64,000 bases of DNA from positions 1-64,000 of the forward strand of contig JAWZDV010000030.1 in the NCBI GenBank assembly GCA_034142505.1, written 5' to 3'. The position numbers and the translations under genes were made by a program. The first letter of the stretch is position 1. Each line of letters starts with the position of its first letter. A model generated the notes under the pieces. It did not search any database. It was not told the DNA's origin and saw only the letters and a program-made list of their open reading frames with translations. Positions 44,274-52,846 of the stretch are shown here, in pieces. This DNA is from Hungatella_A sp034142505. Lineage in GTDB: Bacteria > Bacillota > Clostridia > Lachnospirales > Lachnospiraceae.

Positions 44274-45665
44274 TTATTTCGCTTTGTCTGCCATAATCTT
44301 GTTGCCCTCGGCAAACAGCTGCTCCGCCGCTGCCTCCGCCGTCAACTCACCATAGCACACCTTCTCCCCCAGCTTGTTGATCAGATCCGATACCTCGGAC
44401 GCGCCGTTTGGATATGGCGGATTGATCTGGGAAGAATTCGGAGTCACCACATTATTGATAAACTCAATCACATTCTGGTCGCTCTCAGCCAGGGAAGCCG
44501 CCAATTCTTCTGCCACTTTGGAAGAAATCGGCACACCGCGCTCTGCCAGCAGAATCTCGTTGCAGTCCATAGAGTTGGTCCAGTAATCAATCAGCTTCGC
44601 GCCGGTCTCCGGGTCCTTGGAATCCACAGAGATGGAGAACAGCTGTGCCGGCTTTAAGAAGTTTGACAGTTCCGGGTCTTTGGACGGCCAGGTTGTCAGG
44701 TCAAGCTCCATGCCTTCCGGCGCTGCGTTGGTAAATGCCGCATACTGGTTGGACCAGCAGAATGCCACCCAGGACATGGTCTCCGGGCTGGAACCGTATA
44801 CAAGCGGGTCCTGCTCGATGGAACCAGGAGTCAGTTCCGCAAATACACCCGGCTCAATATACCATCCCTCTTTTACGCCTTCCTCATACACTTTGTAGAA
44901 CGGCACAAACTCTTCCGCACTGTCCACGCCCAGCTTTCCTTCATCAAACAGCACATGTCCGTCATAACCGCGGATCATTGCCTGTAAAATCTCCTGGGAA
45001 ACACCATAAGCCATGTTGGTCTTGCATCCGGTCTTCTCATAGATTTCCTTGCTCACCGCTACAAATTCATCTAACGTCATGTTGTCCTTAATCTCCACAC
45101 CCGCCTGGTCGGTAATGGTCTTGTTGTAAACCATGGCCGGCGCGTTAACGCCGATGGGGATGGAGTAAACTTTTCCGTCCACTGAACCGGAATTGATGAT
45201 ATCCTCGCTGCAGTATTCCACATTGATGGTTCCCGCTTCTATGTAAGGAGTTAAATCTACCAGCAGATTGTTGGTCACATACTGGTCCAGATACGCGTAA
45301 TCCATCTGAATTACATCCGGAAGAGAATGGCCTGCCGCTGCCGTAGCCAGCTTATTCCAGTAATCAGACCACTCGGAAAACTGTCCGTCAAAGGTCACGC
45401 CCGGATTTAATTCCGTATATTTGTCAAGAGCTGCCTGGGTCCGCTCATTTCTCGTCTGGTTGCCCCACCAGGCTACCGTAAGAGCCGTCTCGCCGGAGGC
45501 CGCCTGGGCTGCCTTAGTTGTCTCGCCTGACGCGCCGCCCGCAGCCGTGGTTCCTGCTATGGTTCCCGATGTATCTGCTCCCGCGTTATCCGCTCCGCCG
45601 CCACAGGCTGCCAGAGACATTGCCGCCATGGACGCGGCCAGGACTACTGCCAATTTCTTCTTCAT
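44274..45665 (-). CDS. ABC sugar-binding lipoprotein, cluster 2
   Basis: 463 residues. A lipoprotein signal peptide ends in the lipobox MSLAACGGG. An Ala/Gly/Thr-rich linker precedes a type-1 binding fold that starts LTVAWWGNQTRNERTQAALD, typical of CUT1 binding proteins. AGAAGGAGG precedes the ATG. It is the first gene of the minus-strand operon and would capture pectic oligosaccharides at the outer face. Its promoter region carries the 21-bp-spaced direct repeat shared with the divergent two-component operon. Confidence 0.94.
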   Translation of the reverse strand: MKKKLAVVLAASMAAMSLAACGGGADNAGADTSGTIAGTTAAGGASGETTKAAQAASGETALTVAWWGNQTRNERTQAALDKYTELNPGVTFDGQFSEWSDYWNKLATAAAGHSLPDVIQMDYAYLDQYVTNNLLVDLTPYIEAGTINVEYCSEDIINSGSVDGKVYSIPIGVNAPAMVYNKTITDQAGVEIKDNMTLDEFVAVSKEIYEKTGCKTNMAYGVSQEILQAMIRGYDGHVLFDEGKLGVDSAEEFVPFYKVYEEGVKEGWYIEPGVFAELTPGSIEQDPLVYGSSPETMSWVAFCWSNQYAAFTNAAPEGMELDLTTWPSKDPELSNFLKPAQLFSISVDSKDPETGAKLIDYWTNSMDCNEILLAERGVPISSKVAEELAASLAESDQNVIEFINNVVTPNSSQINPPYPNGASEVSDLINKLGEKVCYGELTAEAAAEQLFAEGNKIMADKAK

Positions 45666-45715
45666 AAATCATATCCTCCTTCTGAACGGTGTTTGCTTTC
45701 CGTTTCTGTAAGGTC

Positions 45716-45780
45716 ATTATAAACGTATTTTCCCGCAGACTGGTAGTAACAAAACCGACATGATTTTAGAAAAAACCGAC
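45716..45780 (-). promoter_or_regulatory. activator-dependent promoter of cluster 2 with AraC-type operator
   Basis: TATAAT lies at 45721-45716 on the minus strand with no recognisable -35. Upstream, AAAACCGAC (plus strand) occurs at 45751-45759 and 45772-45780, exactly 21 bases apart, the spacing expected for an AraC-family dimer. The nearest half-site is 30 bases from the -10, matching the geometry before the cluster 1 permease gene. I infer binding by the YesN encoded at 47797. Confidence 0.6.
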
Positions 45781-45796
45781 TTCTCCGCCAGAAATG

Positions 45797-45825
45797 TTGA
45801 GTTTGCAGACCGATTATTATATACT
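45797..45825 (+). promoter_or_regulatory. promoter of the yesM-yesN-acetylesterase operon
   Basis: TTGAGT (45797-45802) and TATACT (45820-45825) are separated by 17 bases on the plus strand. The AAAACCGAC repeat ends 16 bases upstream of this -35, so one operator could serve both divergent promoters. About 70 bases of leader precede the ATG. Confidence 0.6.
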
Positions 45826-45899
45826 GTCCATAGAGCCGGCCAGCCTCCTGCACAGGCAGTCACCACCACCGGCTACGGCATATTTACAGGAGTGTTCCC

Positions 45900-47822
45900 A
45901 TGAAACCTATCCTATCAGAACTGTCAAATAAACTCAACAGGCGCTTTCAGAACATGTCCCTTAAATGGAAGATTTTTTCGATTGTACTGGTCAATGTCAC
46001 CGTACTGCTTATGTTCTTTTTGTTTGGCTTTAACCTTCTGTCCCGTACATACAACGAACTTTTATACCGCTCCGTGGCCGGAAACTTAAGCTTCTCCTCC
46101 CACACCCTGTCCACCAACTTTAAGGATATTGAGCGGCTGTCTTCTATTATTTTGTCCGCGCCATCGATTCAGGACTCTCTATCCTCCATCCACGACACGG
46201 ACGATGCCGTGGTATGGTCCAACGCCAACCGGAATATTAATATCGCTCTTTCTTCTTATTATGAAACCTTCAAGCAGAACGGCGTCTCCTATATTCTTCT
46301 GTTCAATGACGGTTTTTCCAACACCACCAACTGGTCGGCCTACCATCGGACGGATGAACAGTTTTTAGCGGCGGCCAGAGAACATGCCGACGACGCTGAC
46401 GGCGCCATCAGCTGGACGGTGGGTGCTTCTGTAAATGACATCCCGGCGGTGGACTTGTCTGCCGGCGGTGAAAGCAGTCTGCCACAAAGTTCTTCCTCAA
46501 ACACCGTAAACAGTCTCCCGTCAGACTCCTCCACGGACAGCAACGGCAGTGGTATGATACTGGGCAGAAATATCCGGCGGATTAAGGATATGGACTTCAC
46601 CACCATCGGCCAGCTATTGATCCATGTGGACATCGAACGGCTGATCAACATGGTCAATCGGTCGTCCCAGTCCTTTGAGACCGCTTACTATGTCCTGTCG
46701 GACGGAAATCAGCCCATCTATGTCTCCGACGGCATTTCCAGAGAACTTGCGGTAAATGCCACCGGTCTTGCGGACAACAGTTACCAGACCCTCACCTTTG
46801 ACGGCCACACCTACTTTGCCGTCAGCAGCAAAATTCCGGATTACGACTGGAAGTATGTAAGCCTGATTCCCTTTGACGCGATCACCAAATCCGTCAGCCG
46901 GTCCATCCGGGTGATCCTTGTCATCCTGGTCATGGTTCTTCTGGTAACGCTTCTGCTGACCCAGCGGCTCATTTACTCCATCATCCGTCATTTTAACGCC
47001 CTGATCGGGAAAATGGATGATTTCAGCAAAAACGAACTGACCATCGCCCCATCCGCCTACGATTACGGTGCCCGCAACGACGAGATCGGCACCCTGCACC
47101 AGCGGTTTGACCGGATGGCCCTGCGCATCCGCACGCTGGTGGACACCAACTACCGCAATGAACTGCTGCGCAAGGAAGCCCAGCTGAAAGCACTGGAGTC
47201 CCAAATCAACCCGCATTTTCTGTATAACACATTGGAATCCATCAACTGGCGGGCAAAAGCGTCGAAGAACGCGGAGATTTCCATGATGGCGGAATCTCTT
47301 GGCACCCTGCTTCGGTCCACCCTGAGCAATCAGGAATCCTTAGTGACGCTCAAATATGAGCTGGATCTGGTACAGGCCTACATGACCATCCAGAAGATCC
47401 GGTTCGAAGACCGGCTGGACTTCACCCAGGCGGTAGACGAGGGACTTGACAACCTCCTGATTCCTCCTCTGTCCATCCAGCCTCTCATTGAAAATGCCAT
47501 CCGCTACGGCATGGAAGAAATGACCGAAACCTGCCACGTGGAGCTTTTCGTCCACCGCGTCGGCAGCCAGGTACTCATTAAAGTCAAAAACAATGGTTCC
47601 ATGTTTGAGGATGAGCTGCTGGAAAGCTTAAAAAACAAAAGCCGGAAACCAAACGGCTTCGGCATCGGCCTGCTCAACATCGACCACCGTGTCCGGTTGC
47701 TCTTTGGCCATAACTGCGGCCTTGTTCTTAACAATGAAAATGACTGCGCGGCCGCAGAAATTTATATTCCATATCAAATGAAGGGGGACGAAACACATGT
47801 TGAAGATGATCATCGCCGATGA
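45900..47822 (+). CDS. YesM-family sensor histidine kinase, cluster 2
   Basis: 640 residues. One membrane segment at about 22-45, an extracellular sensor of roughly 285 residues, a second membrane segment near 335-355, HAMP, then the kinase core with INPHFLYNTLESINW and a HATPase domain (ENAIRYGM, GFGIGLLNIDHRVRLLFG). The sensor contains a Ser/Asn-rich stretch at about 195-220 that looks like a flexible insert. AGGAG precedes the ATG. It overlaps the regulator gene by 26 bases. It likely senses pectic oligosaccharide and controls both divergent operons. Confidence 0.94.
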   Translation: MKPILSELSNKLNRRFQNMSLKWKIFSIVLVNVTVLLMFFLFGFNLLSRTYNELLYRSVAGNLSFSSHTLSTNFKDIERLSSIILSAPSIQDSLSSIHDTDDAVVWSNANRNINIALSSYYETFKQNGVSYILLFNDGFSNTTNWSAYHRTDEQFLAAAREHADDADGAISWTVGASVNDIPAVDLSAGGESSLPQSSSSNTVNSLPSDSSTDSNGSGMILGRNIRRIKDMDFTTIGQLLIHVDIERLINMVNRSSQSFETAYYVLSDGNQPIYVSDGISRELAVNATGLADNSYQTLTFDGHTYFAVSSKIPDYDWKYVSLIPFDAITKSVSRSIRVILVILVMVLLVTLLLTQRLIYSIIRHFNALIGKMDDFSKNELTIAPSAYDYGARNDEIGTLHQRFDRMALRIRTLVDTNYRNELLRKEAQLKALESQINPHFLYNTLESINWRAKASKNAEISMMAESLGTLLRSTLSNQESLVTLKYELDLVQAYMTIQKIRFEDRLDFTQAVDEGLDNLLIPPLSIQPLIENAIRYGMEEMTETCHVELFVHRVGSQVLIKVKNNGSMFEDELLESLKNKSRKPNGFGIGLLNIDHRVRLLFGHNCGLVLNNENDCAAAEIYIPYQMKGDETHVEDDHRR

Positions 47823-49332
47823 CGAGCGCATTATCCGGGAGACGATCTCTACGATTATTGACTGGAAGCAATACGGGATCACACTGACCGGACTCTGCTC
47901 CAACGGCATAGAAGCCTACGATATGATTTTAGACGAATCCCCGGACTTAGTGATTACCGATATCCGCATGCCGGGGATGAACGGACTGGAACTGATCAGC
48001 CGCGTTTCCCAGACGGATTTGACCACCCAGTTTATTCTGTTGTCCGGCTATGGGGAATTCGAATATGCCAAGCAGGCTATGAAATATGGGGTGCGGCACT
48101 ACCTGTTAAAGCCCTGCAACGAGCAGCAGATCATCGACGCCGTGCAGGAGAGCATCCGGGACTGCTATGAAAAGCAGCGGGTCACCAGGCTTCAGGACGA
48201 CCAGTTTGTCCAGGCGGACAGCATGAGAAACAATGTGATCTCCAGTTTAATCAATGACGCACTGTATTTGAATATGCCTCTGGGGGAAATGATCCCCACC
48301 TACGAACCTTATATGGATTTTCATTTTACACCGTACCGGCTGTTTTATGTGTTTTATTTGGAACAGGAGAATCTGGATTCGTTTCTGGAATTGCTTATGG
48401 AGTACTGGCAGGAGAATCTGCCCCAGCTCAGCGTATACGGACTCTATGTGAAAAATACCTACCTGCTGTTCTGCCAGGATTTAGCTTTTGATTACAAGAA
48501 GCTGTCTGACTGGTTTGCCGGGATTTCCATGTCTGGGCAGAAGACCGGTCTGGAACCCAGGATGGAGACTTTCCCCGACTTGGCAGGACTCCTTTTGGTC
48601 GTGCTGGAGAAAATCAGGCGGTACAGCATTTTCTACTATGTGAACCATTTTCATCCGCTGTGTACCTGCAATTATGCCGCTATTACCCAGGAGGTGGAAA
48701 CACTTTGCAGGGAAATTCTTGCCACCGTTCCAGAAGCAGGCCCCTTCGGCGGGGAACTTCTGGAACGTCTGGACGAACTGCTTTTCAATGTCATGGACAT
48801 CTCATTCTTAAAACAGCTTTCCAGCAGTATGTTCTTAAAGCTGACCCTGAACCATCCTGGGCTGTCAAGTGCCGGTCTTACCCAATGGCTGATCCAGACC
48901 GAGGAGGAGACCGACTTAGAGACGCTCAAGAAATCGGTGGCCGGCCGCCTTCGTGAAATGTTATCCGCCCCATCCGGATGCTTTCAGGATGACAATTTCA
49001 GCGATATGACACGGCAGATTTTCCAGTATGTGCGGGAGAACTTAGAAAATCCCAACCTGACTTTAAAATACATTGCGGAACAGCAATTATTTATGAATGT
49101 GGATTATGTGTCAAAGAAATTCCAGAAAGAAACCGGCATCCGGTTTTCCAATTACCTGGCGGATGAGCGGATTCAGAAGGCAAAGAACTATATTGAAACC
49201 AGCGGGGCCGACCGGATTTTTGATATCGCGGAACGGGTGGGATTTGGCAACAACCCACAGTATTTTTCCCAGCTGTTTAAGAAAAAGACCGGCATCACGC
49301 CAAGCGCTTATCATGCCGCGGTCCATAGGTAG
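47797..49332 (+). CDS. YesN-family response regulator, cluster 2
   Basis: 511 residues. Receiver domain with MIIADDERIIRE, phospho-acceptor Asp in LVITDIRMPGMNG and lysine in YLLKPCNEQQ. The C-terminal AraC domain reads LKYIAEQQLFMNVDYVSKKF and IAERVGFGNNPQYFSQLFKK. GGGGGACG lies before the ATG, inside the end of the kinase gene. The 21-bp-spaced AAAACCGAC repeat in the divergent control region is the best candidate target. It differs in sequence from the cluster 1 repeat, which fits two distinct regulators. Confidence 0.95.
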   Translation: MLKMIIADDERIIRETISTIIDWKQYGITLTGLCSNGIEAYDMILDESPDLVITDIRMPGMNGLELISRVSQTDLTTQFILLSGYGEFEYAKQAMKYGVRHYLLKPCNEQQIIDAVQESIRDCYEKQRVTRLQDDQFVQADSMRNNVISSLINDALYLNMPLGEMIPTYEPYMDFHFTPYRLFYVFYLEQENLDSFLELLMEYWQENLPQLSVYGLYVKNTYLLFCQDLAFDYKKLSDWFAGISMSGQKTGLEPRMETFPDLAGLLLVVLEKIRRYSIFYYVNHFHPLCTCNYAAITQEVETLCREILATVPEAGPFGGELLERLDELLFNVMDISFLKQLSSSMFLKLTLNHPGLSSAGLTQWLIQTEEETDLETLKKSVAGRLREMLSAPSGCFQDDNFSDMTRQIFQYVRENLENPNLTLKYIAEQQLFMNVDYVSKKFQKETGIRFSNYLADERIQKAKNYIETSGADRIFDIAERVGFGNNPQYFSQLFKKKTGITPSAYHAAVHR

Positions 49333-49381
49333 CAAAATAGCAACATCAATCACATGATCTTTCAAAAAGGAGACTTTAACA

Positions 49382-50638
49382 ATGCGATACGAATTTCACC
49401 CTTTTTACCGGCCGAAGACGGGAAACCTTGCCATCCCGGAACTGTCCGATGGCTTCGCTTCTTCCCTGGACGCGCCAGCTGACGGTTTTGATCCTTCTCC
49501 GGGGACAACGGCCGGCGGCTTCCTCCCCTTCAGCTGCTTGACGGATGAAGTACCGGCCGGAACTTATGCCATTCATCTGGTGCTGGAAGCGGCCTCCAGC
49601 CTCTCGCCATTGTTCCTCTTCACAGGAAGAAAACAGCTGCGGGATATCATTTCCCTGAAAAAGGGGGAACGTTACAAAAAGACATTTTATCAGTCTGTGA
49701 CTGAGATCATACCGAGATACCATCAAGACGCCTATCCGGTCCGGCACTTGTTTTTCACCTGCTGCGCCAGGACAGAGGAACCACTTGAGCCGCCGGTTCA
49801 CTATGTGGACTGCTATGCGGAACCGGTGAATGGGATTCCGGTCGCCTATCTCTTAGGCGATTCCACCGTCACGGATCAGTCCTGTGAGATCCCCTACTAT
49901 CCCGGAGCCTGTTATTCCTCCTGGGGCCAGGCCCTGCCCGCGTTTCTGTCTGGCAGAATCGCCGTGGAAAACCAGGCCCACTGCGGCCTGACCACAGAAA
50001 CCTTTCGCACCGAGGGGCATATGGATCTTGTGAAAAAATATATCCGTCCCGGAGATTTCTGTCTGATCCAGTTTGGACACAACGACCAAAAGCTTCCTCA
50101 TCTGCTGGCGGACCGGGAATACCCGTCCAATTTAAAACGTTACATAGAGGAGGTCCGCGCCGCAAAAGCCACCCCTGTATTAGTCACCTCTCCCGGCCGC
50201 AATATCTGGAAACCGGACGGCGTCTACCACGAACTGCTGGCAGAACACGTGCAGGCTGTCAGAGATGTGGGCAGGGAAACGAAAGTTCCTGTCATCGACC
50301 TTCACACATTCACCGTGAAGCATCTTATGGACGACGGCCAGGAAGTTTCCCGCGGTTATTTCCATCCGGGCGACTATACCCATACCAATGAATACGGCGC
50401 TTATCTCTCAGCATCCTTGATCGCCGGAGAACTGCATCGCCTCTTTGGAAACACCATCCCCTGCCGGGAGTACCCGCCGGCCTTCCGGCCGCCGCTTCAC
50501 CTCTGGGATTCTCTCATGCAGTCCAATAACCGCGCGGGAGGCACTGAACAGAAGGAGCAGTTCGATGCCATGGAGAAATCGGCTTCTGCACTGCTGGAAG
50601 CTATCGAGCAAGCTAAAAAGGCCAGACGGAATTTATAA
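49382..50638 (+). CDS. CE12-like rhamnogalacturonan acetylesterase (SGNH hydrolase)
   Basis: 418 residues. A beta-rich N-terminal domain of about 140 residues precedes an SGNH fold. Block I with the nucleophile serine is LLGDSTVTDQ, block III asparagine is in QFGHNDQK, and the Asp-x-x-His pair is in HPGDYTHTNEYGAY. This matches the rhamnogalacturonan acetylesterase group, which removes acetyl groups from the galacturonic acid backbone. No signal peptide is present, so deacetylation follows uptake. AAAAAGGAGACT precedes the ATG. It lies 49 bases after the regulator gene, in the same operon. Confidence 0.87.
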   Translation: MRYEFHPFYRPKTGNLAIPELSDGFASSLDAPADGFDPSPGTTAGGFLPFSCLTDEVPAGTYAIHLVLEAASSLSPLFLFTGRKQLRDIISLKKGERYKKTFYQSVTEIIPRYHQDAYPVRHLFFTCCARTEEPLEPPVHYVDCYAEPVNGIPVAYLLGDSTVTDQSCEIPYYPGACYSSWGQALPAFLSGRIAVENQAHCGLTTETFRTEGHMDLVKKYIRPGDFCLIQFGHNDQKLPHLLADREYPSNLKRYIEEVRAAKATPVLVTSPGRNIWKPDGVYHELLAEHVQAVRDVGRETKVPVIDLHTFTVKHLMDDGQEVSRGYFHPGDYTHTNEYGAYLSASLIAGELHRLFGNTIPCREYPPAFRPPLHLWDSLMQSNNRAGGTEQKEQFDAMEKSASALLEAIEQAKKARRNL

Positions 50639-50652
50639 AATTCCGTCTGGCC
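50620..50652 (-). terminator. terminator of the zinc-ribbon operon, overlapping the acetylesterase end
   Basis: Perfect 15-base arms (50620-50634 and 50638-50652) enclose a 3-base loop. On the minus strand the stem is followed by TTTTT, so it ends the operon transcribed from 52457. The left arm lies within the last codons of the plus-strand acetylesterase gene. On the plus strand there is no T-tract, though the stem may still protect or stop that transcript. Confidence 0.8.
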
Positions 50653-50672
50653 AATCCCGATGATCCTGCTAT

Positions 50673-51569
50673 TTAATCAATAGAAATCTCAGAAACCGTA
50701 TCCCCGACTCCTTCAATCAACAATCTTACATAAAGCTTACCATTTTCAAAATCCGCCAGTGAATATTGAAGCGGTTCGGTAAGGTTTGTCACATCAAAGG
50801 TCTTTATAACATCATTCTGCACCAGATACAAGGTAAGGCTTGCCCCTTCGGGAACCGTTCCACAGGTAATGTCGGCATACAGGTCATCACGTTCGGCTTC
50901 CCCGATATTCATGATCTCCTCCGCGATATATCCGTCGGTGGCGCTCTTAAAATCCAGTTTCCAGACGCCCTTTATATAACTGTCATAATTCATACGAATG
51001 GTGCCCAAATTCCACACCTTTTCATTGGAAGCCACATTGGAATTGTAACCTTTTCCAGTGGCTGCATTGACGATAAAACCGGTGAGACAGGTTATCATAA
51101 GCACCATGCAGATGCCACCCGTAATGATCAATCCCATGTGATGGGTACGACGCTTTTCCATCATTGTAAATTCCTCCTTATTTTCTATTTTAGAACCACA
51201 TTCTTCACAATAGTTTGCGTTTAATGAAACCGGATGACCGCAGGACGCACACGCCCGCTTCACCTCAGGACGCCGTAAAAAATAGACGAGCAGTCCGATC
51301 AAGGGCGTTGTAATAACGATGAGAATGGCCCAGAGAATGCCGTCATCCCCGCGTCCGCGGCAGTCCTCATAGACCCATGCCGCAAAGGAACCTGACATCA
51401 GCAGCGCAAACATCAAGATCCCAATCACCAGTAACGGATAACCAAGAGACACTCCGCTAAGACCGTCGCTCTTCAAGTAGAACAATCCAAACCGTAAGAG
51501 CAAAAGCAGCGCTGCCACCGGAATACCGATCATAACAAGCAGTTTTCCAATATTTTTATTTTCTTTCAT
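50673..51569 (-). CDS. membrane protein with PLDN-like segments and zinc ribbon
   Basis: 298 residues. Two or three membrane segments occupy residues about 8-80, one with a PLD-nuclease N-terminal-like layout (GILWAILIVITTPLIGLLVY). A zinc ribbon follows (CASCGHPVSLNANYCEECGS), then another membrane segment near 145-165 and an extracellular C-terminal domain. The start at 51569 shares ATGA with the stop of the previous gene; an in-frame upstream extension into that gene is not convincing. It is the third gene of an ECF-sigma operon and may act at the envelope as part of the signalling path. Function unknown. Confidence 0.8.
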   Translation of the reverse strand: MKENKNIGKLLVMIGIPVAALLLLLRFGLFYLKSDGLSGVSLGYPLLVIGILMFALLMSGSFAAWVYEDCRGRGDDGILWAILIVITTPLIGLLVYFLRRPEVKRACASCGHPVSLNANYCEECGSKIENKEEFTMMEKRRTHHMGLIITGGICMVLMITCLTGFIVNAATGKGYNSNVASNEKVWNLGTIRMNYDSYIKGVWKLDFKSATDGYIAEEIMNIGEAERDDLYADITCGTVPEGASLTLYLVQNDVIKTFDVTNLTEPLQYSLADFENGKLYVRLLIEGVGDTVSEISID

Positions 51570-51943
51570 GCGAATATCCCTCTTTTCTGAACATAAATCG
51601 TGATTGCTTCTTTCATGTCCGTTCTCTTTACTCCAACTGCCGTAATCAGAATACCGGCAATACCAAGATAAATGCAGATGCCCGCTGCCAGCTTCGCAAG
51701 GTAAGGATTGGCAATCACCAGCAAGGCAAGTACCGCAAGTAAGGAAAAGATGACAACATTCAAAATCATCGGAACAAACCAAAGCGGAATTGCATGAACC
51801 GGCGGCGTCTTCGAAAGGGCGGCTTCCCTTCTATAAAGGCTGGCTTTCAACCGCTGATTCAATTCCGGAGACGGGGTGTCTTTCAGTTCCATGGACGCGC
51901 GAATCAGTTCGTTTAGTTCCTTGTCAAAGTTCTCCTGTTCCAT
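51566..51943 (-). CDS. putative anti-sigma-like membrane protein
   Basis: 125 residues. A cytosolic N-terminal region (NELIRASMELKDTPSPELNQ) resembles the short cytosolic part of membrane-bound sigma regulators, followed by two membrane segments at about 47-70 and 77-97. Its gene overlaps the sigma-factor gene upstream by 20 bases and the zinc-ribbon gene downstream by 4. Position and topology suggest that it holds the sigma factor at the membrane, but no classical anti-sigma zinc motif is visible. Confidence 0.7.
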   Translation of the reverse strand: MEQENFDKELNELIRASMELKDTPSPELNQRLKASLYRREAALSKTPPVHAIPLWFVPMILNVVIFSLLAVLALLVIANPYLAKLAAGICIYLGIAGILITAVGVKRTDMKEAITIYVQKRGIFA

Positions 51944-52457
51944 AACCTGATTCCTCCAATCTTTTTTTAATAAGGCTTCTGCCTTTGAATAACCGGCTCT
52001 TTATCGTACCCGGCGGTTTCTTGACCGTTTCTGCAATCTGCTCCACCGGCAGTTCAAACAGATAGTAGAGTGTCAGCGGTATCCGGATTTTTTCAGGCAG
52101 ACTCTCAATGATTTGATTTGTCCGGCTGACCAGTTCCCGCCGGATAACCATTTCTTCCACATTTTCGTCTGAATACAATTGGTTTTCACTCTCGTCATCA
52201 AGAGGTTTGCAGGGTGCAATGGCCGCGCGCCTGGCATTTTTTCGCTGATCACTTTTCCAAAGATGGTAGGTGATCGAGAAAAATAATGCCTTCGGATTCT
52301 GCTCCCAGTCAAGTACCGTCTCACTCTCCAACGCCTGAAGAAAGGTTTGCTGATATAAATCCTCCGCATTCGCCTGGTCCATACACAGCTTCCTGCAGAA
52401 TCGATAAATCTCCGTGCCAAACTCATCAATACACTTCTCCAGTTCTCCAGCTTCCAA
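51924..52457 (-). CDS. ECF-type RNA polymerase sigma factor
   Basis: 177 residues. Region 2 is seen in YRFCRKLCMDQANAEDLYQQ and region 4 in LPVEQIAETVKKPPGTIKSR. This is the minimal two-domain layout of extracytoplasmic-function sigma factors. The start is TTG at 52457, justified by GGGAGGTGAGGC seven bases upstream. It is the first gene of a three-gene operon with a membrane regulator. The inducing signal is not apparent; the neighbouring clusters are sugar-related, but linkage does not prove that they are targets. Confidence 0.92.
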   Translation of the reverse strand: MEAGELEKCIDEFGTEIYRFCRKLCMDQANAEDLYQQTFLQALESETVLDWEQNPKALFFSITYHLWKSDQRKNARRAAIAPCKPLDDESENQLYSDENVEEMVIRRELVSRTNQIIESLPEKIRIPLTLYYLFELPVEQIAETVKKPPGTIKSRLFKGRSLIKKRLEESGYGTGEL

Positions 52458-52568
52458 CGCCTCACCTCCCGTTCCCTTTCACTCTATATTCGCCATGACT
52501 ATGAGTATGGTTCATTTTTTTGTATTTTTTTGTAAAACTTATAAATTTATTGATCACACAGACGCCAT

Positions 52569-52600
52569 AAAAGCAGGTTGCACAAACGCCACCTGCTTTT
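52569..52600 (-). terminator. hairpin between cluster 3 and the sigma operon
   Basis: Arms AAAAGCAGGT (52569-52578) and ACCTGCTTTT (52591-52600) are exact reverse complements with a 12-base loop, flanked by T or A runs on both sides. It lies downstream of the GH2 gene and ATPase relic and upstream of the sigma gene, and could end cluster 3 transcription. The surrounding 52458-52643 is otherwise AT-rich and without a gene. Confidence 0.6.
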
Positions 52601-52643
52601 TCGCCCTCCTTATATTACCGTATAAAACATTATTATAACTATA

Positions 52644-52846
52644 TCACGCTTTCAACAGCCAATCCAGTACATTGATCTGCTTGATCCCGTTATGAGAAGT
52701 CAGAGGTGTAAAATCCATGGTCAACAGATATTTAGGGTTGTGGTCCTTGATGGCGTCCAGACAAGACAATTCTCTCTCCAGCGTCTCCTCAGCCATCACC
52801 GTCTGGGCCACCTGGTAATATTTACTCTTTAAATATGCTAAAATGG
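52644..52846 (-). pseudogene. DUF4143 ATPase, C-terminal relic
   Basis: An open frame of about 66 codons without a start reads ILAYLKSKYYQVAQTVMAEE, then HNPKYLLTMDFTPLTSHNGI and ends KQINVLDWLLKA before TGA at 52646-52644. This is the typical end of AAA/DUF4143 ATPases, a family with an intact member at 25582. The frame is cut by a TAA at about 52847 and its first codons overlap the last codons of the GH2 gene. An ATPase gene was evidently lost here except for its tail. Confidence 0.75.

Noticed and set aside
51570..51782. 71-residue extension of the zinc-ribbon protein
   Set aside because: It is antisense-like, cysteine-rich nonsense from within the preceding membrane-protein gene; the coupled ATGA start at 51569 is convincing.
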